DNA of 24,442 nucleotides from Planctomycetota bacterium (GTDB lineage: Bacteria; Planctomycetota; Planctomycetia; Pirellulales; Lacipirellulaceae): the NCBI GenBank assembly GCA_013151315.1, contig JAADIN010000273.1, positions 1 to 24,442 of the forward strand, read 5' to 3'. The translations under genes were made by a program, and so were the position numbers. Of the stretch, positions 8,237 through 15,805 are shown piece by piece (the stretch's first letter is position 1; each line of letters starts with the position of its first letter). Below the pieces are notes generated by a model. It saw nothing but the letters and a program-made list of their open reading frames with translations. It made no database searches and was not told the DNA's origin.

Positions 8237-8631
8237 GCCGGTTTTGCCTCGATACTTCCGCCTACAGCCAATTCAAACGGGGACATCGTGAAGTCGCCGA
8301 GTTGCTCAATGGAGCAAGCTATGTCGCGGTCTCGTCGATCGTGATTGGCGAATTGTGGCTCGGCTTCCTGGGAGGCACCAGGGTCCGCGAAAACGAGTTG
8401 GAACTTCGGCAATTCCTGGAACACCGCGTAGTAGAAGAGGTGCCGGTCGACCACGACATTGCACGAATCTATGCGGAGATCGTCCGCGCCCTGCAGAGTA
8501 AAGGAACACCGCTTCCAACCAACGATATTTGGATCGCCGCTGTCGCGGCACGGGTCGGCGCGACCGTGCTCACGTTCGACCAACATTTTGGTGCTATCCA
8601 ACGAGTCGGTTCACTTGTACTTGGGGAGTAG
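8233..8631 (+). CDS. PIN-domain ribonuclease toxin (VapC/FitB type)
   Basis: 132 residues from the GTG that overlaps the antitoxin stop; a TTG at 8227 is also in frame but less likely. The PIN acidic residues are all present: Asp7 in FCLDTSAYSQF, Glu40 in SSIVIGELWLG, Asp98 in PTNDIWIAAVA, and Asp116 in LTFDQHF. Proteins of this family are magnesium-dependent endoribonucleases that cut tRNA or rRNA when freed from the antitoxin. No truncation or missing residue is seen, so the pair looks intact. It ends 33 bases before the end of the opposing glgA gene. Confidence 0.88.
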   Translation: MSRFCLDTSAYSQFKRGHREVAELLNGASYVAVSSIVIGELWLGFLGGTRVRENELELRQFLEHRVVEEVPVDHDIARIYAEIVRALQSKGTPLPTNDIWIAAVAARVGATVLTFDQHFGAIQRVGSLVLGE

Positions 8632-8664
8632 CCAGAAGCGGTGCAAGGAAACCGCCTCTCGGCA

Positions 8665-10170
8665 TCACTGCAACACTTCGCAGCGCGCGTGCTCAACTGT
8701 TCGCTGGTACAGCGCGGCATACTCTCCAGCACTACGCCCCCAGGACCAATCTTGCTGCATGCCGGTCTTGATCAACTGATGCCAGACGGGCTTGTTTGCG
8801 TAGTGCTGGCAAGCACGCGAAATTACGTCGGAGAGTGCCAACGAGGTGTATTCGGCAAACGTAAAACCGGTTGCTGTGCCGTCGGCGATCGATTGCGGAT
8901 CGGTGTTGACCACCGTGTCGGCAAGCCCGCCGGTCGCCCGCACGATCGGTACGGTGCCATATTTAAGACTGTAAAGCTGATTGAGTCCGCACGGCTCGTA
9001 TTGGCTGGGCATCAGGAACATGTCGGCACCCGCTTCGATCTGGTGAGCCAACTCGTTGGAAAATTCTAAACGCACGGCAATCTTCTGAGGATGCTCTGCG
9101 GCCAATTGGCCAAGCACCTGATGGTATTTGGGCTCGCCGGTGCCAAGGATCACCCACTGGGCATCAGGTTGCTGAGTCTCCTTCTGCTGGGCCCCTTGCC
9201 GCATCGCCCGGGCGATCAAATCAAAACCTTTTTGGTCGGCCAATCGGCCCACGGCGGCCAGCAGTGGCACGTCGGGATTGACCGGCAGCCCCATTTCGCT
9301 TTGCAACGCAGCCTTGCACGCGGCCTTCCCGACTTCAAAAGTTTCAACATCAAAAGTGTTTTTGCCAAGACATGAATCGGACGCAGGGTTCCAATCGTCG
9401 TAGTCGGCGCCGTTGAGAATGCCAAACAAATCGTCGCGCCGATGTTGCAACGCGCCTTCCAAACCGCAGCTAAGCGGCGGACGCATGATCTCGCGCGCGT
9501 AAGTCGGGCTGACGGTACTTACAGCATCCGCAAAAGAGATGCCGGTCTTCATAAAACTGAGGTTGCCATAGAACTCCATCTGCCGCCAATTAAAATGCTT
9601 CCAGTCGATACCGGTGAGCACCATGTCCCAGTGCCAAAAATTTCCCTGATACGCCAGATTGTGAATCGTGTATAGCGAAGCAATCTGGTCAAAAGGTGCT
9701 CGATCGCTGTAGAGTGTTTTGAGGTAAGCCGGAATCAGGCCCGTACACCAATCGTGGCAATGTATTAGGTCGGTCCCGAGATCAAGACTCACCACGGCTT
9801 CGAGTACTGCGCGGCTGAAAAACGTAAACCGTTCGCAGTTGTCGCGATAGTCTTCGCCCTCTTCGCCGTAGAGTTGCGGGCGATCGAAGTACTCAGGCTG
9901 ATCGACGAAGTAGACGGGCACTTTGGAGTCGGGCAGCCGGCCGCGAAGAAATTGGCCTTCCACTCGCTTTTGACCAATGGGCACCTGAAACGTAACGCCG
10001 GTCGGTTCGATCTCGGCCCCCGACTCGAAGACTTGCCGAAACGCAGGTAGGATGACCGTCGGCTGATGGCCCTGCTTGGCCAGTTCGCGTGGGAGACTAC
10101 CACAAACATCGCCCAAGCCTCCGGTCTTGCAAAATGGCACCGCTTCAGCAGTAGCAAAGAGGACGTTCAC
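8665..10170 (-). CDS. glgA: Glycogen synthase (GT5, ADP-glucose type)
   Basis: 501 residues, close to the typical 480-500. GlgA moves glucose from ADP-glucose onto the non-reducing end of alpha-1,4-glucan. The ADP-glucose loop KTGGLGDV is at 15-22. Other family blocks are HCHDWCTGLIPAYLK, YTIHNLAYQGNF, TVSPTYAREI, the LFGILNGADYDDWNP acceptor region, AAVGRLADQKGFDL, and the C-terminal catalytic block PSQYEPCGLNQLYSLKYG with ATGGLADTV. It is cytosolic, with no signal peptide. The FitA/PIN module separates it from galT, and a 273-base gap with a hairpin separates it from aspC upstream. Confidence 0.95.
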   Translation of the reverse strand: MNVLFATAEAVPFCKTGGLGDVCGSLPRELAKQGHQPTVILPAFRQVFESGAEIEPTGVTFQVPIGQKRVEGQFLRGRLPDSKVPVYFVDQPEYFDRPQLYGEEGEDYRDNCERFTFFSRAVLEAVVSLDLGTDLIHCHDWCTGLIPAYLKTLYSDRAPFDQIASLYTIHNLAYQGNFWHWDMVLTGIDWKHFNWRQMEFYGNLSFMKTGISFADAVSTVSPTYAREIMRPPLSCGLEGALQHRRDDLFGILNGADYDDWNPASDSCLGKNTFDVETFEVGKAACKAALQSEMGLPVNPDVPLLAAVGRLADQKGFDLIARAMRQGAQQKETQQPDAQWVILGTGEPKYHQVLGQLAAEHPQKIAVRLEFSNELAHQIEAGADMFLMPSQYEPCGLNQLYSLKYGTVPIVRATGGLADTVVNTDPQSIADGTATGFTFAEYTSLALSDVISRACQHYANKPVWHQLIKTGMQQDWSWGRSAGEYAALYQRTVEHARCEVLQ

Positions 10171-10262
10171 GGCAGGCTCTCTTGTCTGGAAGTCTAGGGG
10201 CTACCCCAATGAGCGTAGCAAAATACGAATGTTGTGGGTAGCTGGCTTGCCACCCTGGAACC

Positions 10263-10334
10263 AAAAAATGAACCACGGCGGAACAACGAAACGATGCTAG
10301 TTTCTCATGGTTTGCGTCGTTTCGTCGTGGTTCA
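10263..10334 (-). terminator. Stem-loop with T-run after aspC; shares a word with the 13022-13111 repeat
   Basis: TGAACCACG (10269-10277) pairs with CGTGGTTCA (10326-10334), and inside it ACGAAACGATGC (10286-10297) pairs with 10314-10325 in 11 of 12 positions, leaving an 8-base bulge on one side. Read on the minus strand the stem is followed by six T (10268-10263), so it can act as an intrinsic terminator between aspC and glgA. The word CGTGGTTCAAAA at its edge recurs at 13103-13114. Confidence 0.5.
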
Positions 10335-10443
10335 AAAAAACTTGTCGAAACGACTTTGAAATTCCCCTGGGCCAAGAAGGGTTTGGGGACGTGCTCTAAA
10401 TGACGATGCTGCATTAGGTTTTGTCCCCCCTGACTCAGGCCGC

Positions 10444-11640
10444 CTAACCAACCACCTCGCCAATCGCCTCGGCCACGCGCTCGATATTCGCAGGCGTTAG
10501 CCCCGCCACGTTGATGCGCCCCGAACCCACGATGTAGATTGCATATTTCTCGCGAAGCGTCTCGACCTGATCTTTGGTAAGCCCCGTGAACGAAAACATG
10601 CCTCGCTGTTGGGTGATGAACGAATAGTCTCCGGGCACGTTTTTTGAAGCCAAGGCGTCGACGAATTGCTGGCGTGTGCCGTTGATGCGGCTTCGCATCG
10701 TGGCGACTTCTTTTTCCCAGGTGGTTCGCAAGCTCTCGTCTCGCAAAATGCAGTTGACGATGGCTGCCCCATGAGCAGGCGGATTCGAGTAGTTCGAACG
10801 AATGACGCGATTGACTTGGCTTTGGATCGCGCCGACCACGTCGGCCACAGGGCAGACGATCGACAACGCACCGACGCGCTCGCGATACAACCCAAAATTT
10901 TTGGAAAACGAACTGCAAACCATCAACTCGGCTCCGGGTCGACAGAACTCCCGCAGACCGGCGGCGTCTTCTTCGATACCTTCGGCAAATCCCTGGTAGG
11001 CGAAGTCTAATAGCGGCAACAACCCTTGGCCGTAGACGGCGTCGGCGATTTGTTTCCACTGCTCCAGCGTGGGGTCGATGCCTGTCGGGTTGTGGCAGCA
11101 TCCGTGCAACAAAATGACATCGCCGGCCGGCATTTTTTGGATCGCTTCGAGCATCGGCTCGAAGTCCAAGGCATTCGACGATTTATCAAAGTAGGCGTAG
11201 CCCTTGGTCGGCACCCGGGCGGCATCAAAAATGTTGCCATGATTGGGCCAAGTAGGCTCGCTCATCCAGAGCGTCGCCTTGGGGAAATTCGCGTTGATGA
11301 AATCGCCGGCTACCCGTAGGGCACCTGTCCCGCCAGGCGTATGTGCCGACGCAATCCGCCCCGAGGTCACCGCTTCGTGATCGGCACCCAATGCCAATTG
11401 TTGCTGGACCACCTCGGCATACTCGGGCGCACCGGGAATCGGCAGGTACGATTTGACCGAAGGGGCTTCGGCCAGTCGCTGTTCGGCCGCGCGAACACAT
11501 TCCAGGGTCGGCGTTTTTCCGGTTTCGTCCTGGTAGACTCCGACGCTGAGATTGGTTTTTTCGTTGCGCGAATCTTCTCGGAAGGCGGCGGTGAGTCCTA
11601 GAATGGCGTCGCGCGGGGCAGCTTCAATCGTTTCGAACAT
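10444..11640 (-). CDS. aspC: Aspartate/aromatic aminotransferase (class I, PLP-dependent)
   Basis: 398 residues, equal to the E. coli AspC/TyrB length. It transfers the amino group of aspartate (or aromatic amino acids) to 2-oxoglutarate. Seen here: LSVGVYQDETGKTP near the N-terminus, TPGGTGALR (101-109), Trp131 in EPTWPNHGNIF, Asn184 in HNPTGIDP, Asp212 and Tyr215 in LLDFAYQGFA, the PLP lysine Lys247 in SSFSKNFGLYRERVG, and Arg375 in GSGRINVAG for the substrate alpha-carboxylate. All catalytic positions are intact. It is transcribed alone and diverges from the inositol phosphate synthase gene. Preference for aspartate or aromatic substrates cannot be read from the sequence. Confidence 0.92.
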   Translation of the reverse strand: MFETIEAAPRDAILGLTAAFREDSRNEKTNLSVGVYQDETGKTPTLECVRAAEQRLAEAPSVKSYLPIPGAPEYAEVVQQQLALGADHEAVTSGRIASAHTPGGTGALRVAGDFINANFPKATLWMSEPTWPNHGNIFDAARVPTKGYAYFDKSSNALDFEPMLEAIQKMPAGDVILLHGCCHNPTGIDPTLEQWKQIADAVYGQGLLPLLDFAYQGFAEGIEEDAAGLREFCRPGAELMVCSSFSKNFGLYRERVGALSIVCPVADVVGAIQSQVNRVIRSNYSNPPAHGAAIVNCILRDESLRTTWEKEVATMRSRINGTRQQFVDALASKNVPGDYSFITQQRGMFSFTGLTKDQVETLREKYAIYIVGSGRINVAGLTPANIERVAEAIGEVVG

Positions 11641-11670
11641 GGTGGAGGATCAAATTTCACCTGGGGTAAC

Positions 11671-11694
11671 GCCAAGGGGTTGCAACCCCTTGGC
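11671..11694. repeat. 24-bp perfect palindrome
   Basis: GCCAAGGGGTTG is followed immediately by its exact reverse complement, giving a 24-base palindrome with no spacer, then TTTT at 11695-11698. It lies in the 165-base divergent gap between aspC and the inositol phosphate synthase gene. It could be an operator, a cruciform-forming dispersed repeat, or a terminator of readthrough on the plus strand. Confidence 0.7.
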
Positions 11695-11805
11695 TTTTAG
11701 GTTGTTGACGCTATGCGCCGGCTCATGCGACAATGGTAGTCCCTTCCGCCGATGGTTCCAAGTAGCACGGCCCCCCTCCAGTTCGGCATCCCCTTCAGAA
11801 AGCCC

Positions 11806-12996
11806 ATGTCTGCTCCCCGCTTCGGAATCTGGCTGATCGGCGCTCGTGGTGGTGTCGCCACTTCCATGGCTCTCGGTTTGGCGGCCCTGCAACGGCAGTT
11901 GACCGACGAAACGGGACTGGTGAGTGCCCTGCCTAGCTTCTCACACTTGCCGCTTCCCAAATGGGATGAATTTGTTGTGGGAGGCCACGAAATCCGCGAA
12001 GTGACCCTCTTCGACGAAGCCTTGCGACTGAATCGAGAGAGCCGCGTTTTCGATGCCGAAACCTTAATTGCCTGCCAGGAAGACCTGAATCAGGTCGAAT
12101 CGAGAATTCGACCGGGAGTCCTTTGGAACGTCGGTCGCACGATCCGCGAACTGGCACCCAAAGATGCTGACGACGGACTCAGCCCCAGTGCCGCCATAGA
12201 ACAAATCAAGGTCGATCTCAACGAGTTCCGAACGCAGAACGGGCTCGAAAACGTCGTGGTAGTCAATCTGGCCTCGACCGAGGCCCCGGTCGACGAAGCA
12301 GCTTGGCCCGATTCTTGGGCGCAGGCGCAAGCGATGCTCGAGAGTGCCGACTGTCCGTTGCCGGCCAGCAGCCTCTATGCGATTGCAGCGCTCGACCTAG
12401 AGATGACGTATATCAATTTTACTCCCTCGCTAGGTGCTACTCCGAAAGGAATCGACGAATTGGCCCGCGAGCGTGGCACTCGCCATGCGGGGCGCGACGC
12501 CAAAACGGGGGAGACGCTACTCAAGAGCGTGCTAGCCCCAATGTTTGCCGATCGAAATCTCGAAATCATGAGTTGGGTCGGCCACAATATCTTCGGCAAT
12601 CTCGACGGCAAGGTGCTCGACGATCCCGACAACAAAGCTTCAAAAGTAAAAAGCAAGGACCACCTGTTAGAAGCCATTCTTGGCTACGCACCTCAAACTT
12701 TGGTTTCGATCGAGCACGTCGAAAGCTTGGCCGACTGGAAAACGGCTTGGGATCACATTCATTTTCGAGGTTTTTTGAATACCCCGATGGCGCTTCAGTT
12801 TACGTGGCAAGGATGCGATTCGCTGCTCGCCGCCCCGCTGGTTCTCGACTTGGCGCGGTTCGCTCAGGTGGCCAGCGAACGGGGCGAAATCGGCTGCATG
12901 TCGTTCCTCGGCAACTTCTTCAAGAGTCCGCTAGGTACTGAAAAACAAGCGTTTTTTGACCAAACTCAAGTGCTCGAAGCTTGGGCTCACGATTGA
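11806..12996 (+). CDS. myo-Inositol-1-phosphate synthase family protein
   Basis: 396 residues from ATG 11806. The frame is open back to 11752, but the NAD-binding motif IGARGGVATSMALGL then begins at residue 11 as expected, so the later start is preferred; the ribosome site is weak. The family converts glucose-6-phosphate to inositol-3-phosphate through NAD-bound oxidation, aldol closure and reduction. Conserved blocks are VVVNLASTEAP, YINFTPSLGATPKG, GRDAKTGETLLKSVLAP and SWVGHNIFGNLDGKVL followed by KASKVKSKD, matching the lysine-rich catalytic region of the Inos-1-P_synth domain. It is shorter than the eukaryotic enzyme (about 510-550) and like the compact prokaryotic forms. The product could feed inositol lipids or a compatible solute. 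No partner phosphatase gene is adjacent. Confidence 0.87.
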   Translation: MSAPRFGIWLIGARGGVATSMALGLAALQRQLTDETGLVSALPSFSHLPLPKWDEFVVGGHEIREVTLFDEALRLNRESRVFDAETLIACQEDLNQVESRIRPGVLWNVGRTIRELAPKDADDGLSPSAAIEQIKVDLNEFRTQNGLENVVVVNLASTEAPVDEAAWPDSWAQAQAMLESADCPLPASSLYAIAALDLEMTYINFTPSLGATPKGIDELARERGTRHAGRDAKTGETLLKSVLAPMFADRNLEIMSWVGHNIFGNLDGKVLDDPDNKASKVKSKDHLLEAILGYAPQTLVSIEHVESLADWKTAWDHIHFRGFLNTPMALQFTWQGCDSLLAAPLVLDLARFAQVASERGEIGCMSFLGNFFKSPLGTEKQAFFDQTQVLEAWAHD

Positions 12997-13021
12997 TGTC
13001 GAGTTGGTTTTCTGCTGCTAA

Positions 13022-13111
13022 TGAAACCGCCAAGAAGACAAAGAGCACCAAGGGAAGCGAGTTCATGGTTTGAGTTTTCCTCTTCGTATCTTTGGTACTC
13101 TTCGTGGTTCA
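13022..13111. repeat. Imperfect long inverted repeat of the planctomycete intergenic type
   Basis: The left part (TGAAACCGCCAAGAAGACA onward, 13022-13052) is an imperfect reverse complement of 13082-13111 (ending TTCGTGGTTCA), with about two thirds of positions pairing. Its edge word CGTGGTTCAAAA (13103-13114) is identical to one at 10326-10337. Degenerate inverted repeats rich in CCAAGA/TCTTGG and AACCACGAAG words are common between genes in several phyla, planctomycetes included. It occupies much of the 288-base gap 12997-13284, which otherwise shows only a possible TTGACG at 13148 with no good -10 partner. Confidence 0.5.
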
Positions 13112-13284
13112 AAATCATGGAATCACTAAATTTTCTGTCAATTCGACTTGACGTATTGTCGAGGAAATTGGTTCAATGCGCGCATTAGAAGACTACATGG
13201 CTCTCCTTCATTTGGTTTCTCGCGCCCGAGAGGAGAGTCGGAACGGATTCAGGGCGTCCTATTTCTCAAAGGAGTTTGAAGGTT

Positions 13285-13572
13285 ATGGCAACGAAGAAAA
13301 AGACGGCGAAGAGAAAAGCTGCCAAGAAATCGCCAAAAAAGAAAGCCGCAAAGAAGACCGTAAAGAAGGCCTCGAAGCGCAAAGCCGCCAAGAAGTCAAC
13401 GAAGAAAAAGGCGACCAAGAAGAAAGCCGCCAAGAAGAAAACGGCGAAGCGGTCGACCAAAAAGAAGGCGACCAAGCCGAAATCGACTGGCAAGAAAACC
13501 GCCAGCAAGAGAAGCACCAAGAAAAAAGCTTCGACCAAAAGAAAGACGACTCGCAAGAAGTCGAAGAAATAG
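13285..13572 (+). CDS. Histone-H1-like lysine-rich DNA-binding protein
   Basis: 95 residues, more than half of them Lys or Arg, built from irregular KKKAAKK, KKSTKKKA and KKKTAKR units with only Ala, Thr, Ser and Pro between. It has no hydrophobic core, so it should be unfolded and bind DNA or RNA by charge, like the C-terminal tail of histone H1 or chlamydial Hc2. Such proteins are frequent in planctomycetes, whose nucleoids are condensed. ATG 13285 is chosen over a TTG at 13276 because AAAGGAG (13268-13274) is ten bases upstream. A strong terminator follows, so it is a separate transcript. Low complexity makes homology claims unreliable, and the amino acid bias itself is the evidence. Confidence 0.85.
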   Translation: MATKKKTAKRKAAKKSPKKKAAKKTVKKASKRKAAKKSTKKKATKKKAAKKKTAKRSTKKKATKPKSTGKKTASKRSTKKKASTKRKTTRKKSKK

Positions 13573-13600
13573 TCTTCGCTGAGCGGTAAAGAAGCAGTCA

Positions 13601-13638
13601 GGCCGGCTACGCTAGAAATGGCGTAGTCGGCCTTTTTT
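13601..13638 (+). terminator. Intrinsic terminator of the H1-like gene
   Basis: GGCCGGCTACGC (13601-13612) and GCGTAGTCGGCC (13621-13632) form a 12-bp stem with one G-U pair and an 8-base loop, followed by six T. It begins 28 bases after the stop codon. This is a textbook Rho-independent terminator, the clearest in the window. Confidence 0.92.
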
Positions 13639-13664
13639 GCGTCCTAAGGTCATGAATGCTTGCG

Positions 13665-13693
13665 TTGACCATTTCCCCCAATCGTGCTAGCCT
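13665..13693 (+). promoter_or_regulatory. Candidate promoter of the DEAD-box helicase gene
   Basis: TTGACC (13665-13670) and TAGCCT (13688-13693) are 17 bases apart, just after the preceding terminator and 47 bases before the ATG. The -10 box is a moderate match only. Confidence 0.45.
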
Positions 13694-13740
13694 AACCTCC
13701 AATCAAAATCAGCTTGCCACCGTTACATTAACGGCCTGCC

Positions 13741-15069
13741 ATGGCGTGTAGGCCTCTCGATTGGAAGTTTATTCCCTTGGTCACCGAAAAAGCGCGCAGC
13801 GCAGACGACAATTCAACTCCTTCTCCACCAGAAGTCGGATTCGATTCCCTTGGACTCTCTGAGGTGATGATGGGCGCGCTGGCCGCCGCCGAATATCACG
13901 AACCCTCGCCCGTCCAGGCAGGCATTATTCCCCACGCGCTCACGGGCGGCGATTTGCTCGGACAAGCACGTACCGGTACCGGCAAAACGGCCGCCTTTGC
14001 GATTCCTATCCTGGAACGACTCGAACTCGTCGACCGCAGCCCGCAGCCCAACGCAATCGTGCTCGTCCCCACGCGTGAGTTGGCCGTGCAGGTGCGCGAC
14101 GAAATTGCGAAGTTGGCCCACGGACGGAAAACTCGCTGCGTAGCCCTCTATGGCGGCAAGCCGATTCGCTCGCAAATCACACAACTTGAAAAAGGTGCTG
14201 ATATCGTCGTTGGCACGCCGGGGCGAGTGCTCGACCATCTGGCTCGTGGCACGCTCAAGTTGGACTCGCTACAATGCGTCGTACTCGACGAAGCCGACCG
14301 AATGCTCGACATTGGTTTTCGTCCCGACATCGAGAAAATCCTGCGGCGCTGCCCCAAGAAACGGCAAACACTGCTGCTCAGCGCGACCGTCGACAAGGGC
14401 GTCGAACGGCTGGCCAAGAGCTACATGGTCGACCCTCAGATTATGGACTTCTCGCCCTCGTCCAAGGCGGCCGACACGATCGAGCAGCATTATTTTACGG
14501 TCGAAGAGATGCGAAAATTCGACCTACTAGTGAGGTTGATCGACCGCGAAAAACCGGAGCAGGCAATCGTTTTTTGTCGTACCAAACGGGGCACCGACCG
14601 GGTGCAACGCAAGCTGTCCAAAAAAGTAAAAGGGGTCGACTGCATTCATGGCGACATGCAGCAGCCGGCCCGCGATCGGGTGATGCGTTTGTTCCGCGAT
14701 GGCAAAGTGCGCATTTTGGTCGCGACCGACGTAGTGGGCCGCGGGATCGACGTCACCAATATCTCGCACATTATCAACTACGACCTGCCGCAATCGTCCG
14801 ACGATTACGTCCATCGGGTCGGCCGTACGGGACGAATGGGCCGCGAGGGAGTGGCCTATTCGTTTGTCACGCCCGAGCAAGGCATCGAGCTGACCCGCAT
14901 CGAAATGTTGATCAATACGCTACTGAATCGAGACGAAATCGAAGGATTTCAGACCGTCGCCCAAGCCGCTCCGCCGCAAGATTCGGGCGAAGAGGACAAA
15001 AAAGACGAGCCGAAGAAGCCCGCCCCTCCCGGCCAACGACCGCGACGCCGGCATCGCCGTGGGCTTTAG
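13741..15069 (+). CDS. DEAD-box ATP-dependent RNA helicase (RhlE type)
   Basis: 442 residues. It should unwind RNA duplexes with ATP during ribosome assembly or mRNA decay. Motifs in order: the Q motif around FDSLGLS to PSPVQ (34-59), I ARTGTGKT (76-83), Ia PTREL (110-114), TPGR (159-162), II DEAD (183-186), III SAT (214-216), then the second RecA domain with IVFCRTKRGTDRV, VATDVVGRGIDV and VI HRVGRTGR (358-365). The tail from about 415 is charged and ends PGQRPRRRHRRGL, a typical RNA-binding extension. No Shine-Dalgarno is seen before ATG 13741, but no better start lies upstream of the Q motif. The stop codon overlaps the start of a perfect 28-bp inverted repeat, which may end or protect the transcript. 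Confidence 0.93.
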   Translation: MACRPLDWKFIPLVTEKARSADDNSTPSPPEVGFDSLGLSEVMMGALAAAEYHEPSPVQAGIIPHALTGGDLLGQARTGTGKTAAFAIPILERLELVDRSPQPNAIVLVPTRELAVQVRDEIAKLAHGRKTRCVALYGGKPIRSQITQLEKGADIVVGTPGRVLDHLARGTLKLDSLQCVVLDEADRMLDIGFRPDIEKILRRCPKKRQTLLLSATVDKGVERLAKSYMVDPQIMDFSPSSKAADTIEQHYFTVEEMRKFDLLVRLIDREKPEQAIVFCRTKRGTDRVQRKLSKKVKGVDCIHGDMQQPARDRVMRLFRDGKVRILVATDVVGRGIDVTNISHIINYDLPQSSDDYVHRVGRTGRMGREGVAYSFVTPEQGIELTRIEMLINTLLNRDEIEGFQTVAQAAPPQDSGEEDKKDEPKKPAPPGQRPRRRHRRGL

Positions 15070-15134
15070 AGTAGCACGCCTCTCCGAGTCGTGTTGTTTT
15101 CAGAAAAACACGACTCGGAGAGGCGTGCTACTCT
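15068..15134. repeat. 28-bp perfect inverted repeat overlapping the helicase stop
   Basis: The arms are 15068-15095 (AGAGTAGCACGCCTCTCCGA onward) and 15107-15134, perfect reverse complements of 28 bases each, with an 11-base loop GTTTTCAGAAA. The first two bases are the last two of the TAG stop. No T-run follows, so it is not a classic terminator. A degenerate relative with similar ends (GTAGCAC and GCTAC) and the same AAAAACAC loop-side word is at 17650-17707. Confidence 0.9.
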
Positions 15135-15165
15135 GCTCTTGCAAATGCTTTCCAGTAGACCTGCC

Positions 15166-15543
15166 TTAAGGCCGGAAGCGTTTCATTTTCAGCTCTTTGA
15201 TCGACCGGTAGTGTTTGTCGTTCGCGGTCAGCAGAGTGCTGTTTGCCTCGACCGCGGTGGCGGCGATCAGTGCATCGGCCAAGCACAACGAGGTCGCTAA
15301 AACATATTCTTCCATGTAAATCGAAGCGCGGTGACCGATATTTTCGGATAGCGGATACGTTTGAAATCGCATGTCGGAAAGGAACGACCGAATGGCTCGG
15401 ACCTCATTCTTGTTGCGAGCACCTTGCAGAAGTTCCATCGTATTCACCACCGAAAGGCCTTTCTCCTCCGCGTCATCGATGGCTTGGGCTGCCTTGGCGT
15501 TGCCTCGCAACATCCAGATGAGAACATCGGTGTCAAAAAGCAT
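15166..15543 (-). CDS. PIN-domain ribonuclease toxin (VapC type)
   Basis: 125 residues from ATG 15543. The frame is open further upstream into the antitoxin gene, but the PIN fold begins at MLFDTDVLIW. Acidic residues are Asp4 and Asp6, Glu37 in NTMELLQGARN, Asp90 in SLCLADALIAATA, and the TANDKHY motif (Asn108/Asp109), which together form the metal site of a VapC-type endoribonuclease. The gene overlaps the end of the Phd-like antitoxin by 11 bases, so the two are cotranscribed and probably translationally coupled. Nothing is missing, so it looks functional. Confidence 0.85.
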   Translation of the reverse strand: MLFDTDVLIWMLRGNAKAAQAIDDAEEKGLSVVNTMELLQGARNKNEVRAIRSFLSDMRFQTYPLSENIGHRASIYMEEYVLATSLCLADALIAATAVEANSTLLTANDKHYRSIKELKMKRFRP

Positions 15544-15784
15544 CCACGCGCCCCTTCCGCAGTTGGCGAACACGCGCAGCAACCTCCTTGCTCGCTTCGT
15601 TGTCGGCCCATAGGCCGAAGGCCGGATGATCTTTCGCTTGGCAAACCGCCTCGCTTGCATTACTGATAGGCAGCATCACCGCAGCAGGTTTGCCACGGTA
15701 GAGTACGGTAACCTGCTCATTACGGTTGAGTGCCTGAATAATTTCGCTCGATTTGTTCCGTAAGTCGACAAAAGAGGCTTTCAT
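15533..15784 (-). CDS. Phd/YefM-type antitoxin
   Basis: 83 residues from ATG 15784. An in-frame GTG at 15826 would start inside the operator, and GGAG lies at a normal distance before 15784. The N-terminal part (KASFVDLRNKSSEIIQAL, EQVTVLYRGKPAAVMLPI) is the Phd/YefM fold that dimerises and binds DNA. The C-terminal part (AFGLWADNEASKEVAARVRQL) resembles the toxin-neutralising helix, where FGLWAD is a recurring motif in PIN partners. It should repress the operon through the palindrome at 15806-15828. This toxin-antitoxin type is distinct from the ribbon-helix-helix one at 7985-8631. Confidence 0.85.
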   Translation of the reverse strand: MKASFVDLRNKSSEIIQALNRNEQVTVLYRGKPAAVMLPISNASEAVCQAKDHPAFGLWADNEASKEVAARVRQLRKGRVDAF

Positions 15785-15805
15785 GGCAAGGGCTCCAGGG
15801 GCAAT

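Noticed and set aside
13266..13556. A minus-strand frame rich in Phe and Val that looks like a membrane protein
   Set aside because: It is the complement of lysine/alanine codons and has no start context of its own.
13285..13572. Repeated DNA units suggesting a CRISPR or tandem array
   Set aside because: The periodicity comes from AAG/AAA and GCC codons in a low-complexity gene; there are no equal repeats with unique spacers.
13176..13589. A 137-residue plus-strand frame rich in Glu, Lys and Gln
   Set aside because: It is the shifted reading of the lysine-codon run of the H1-like gene; the ATG at 13285 has the ribosome site and the terminator fits that frame.
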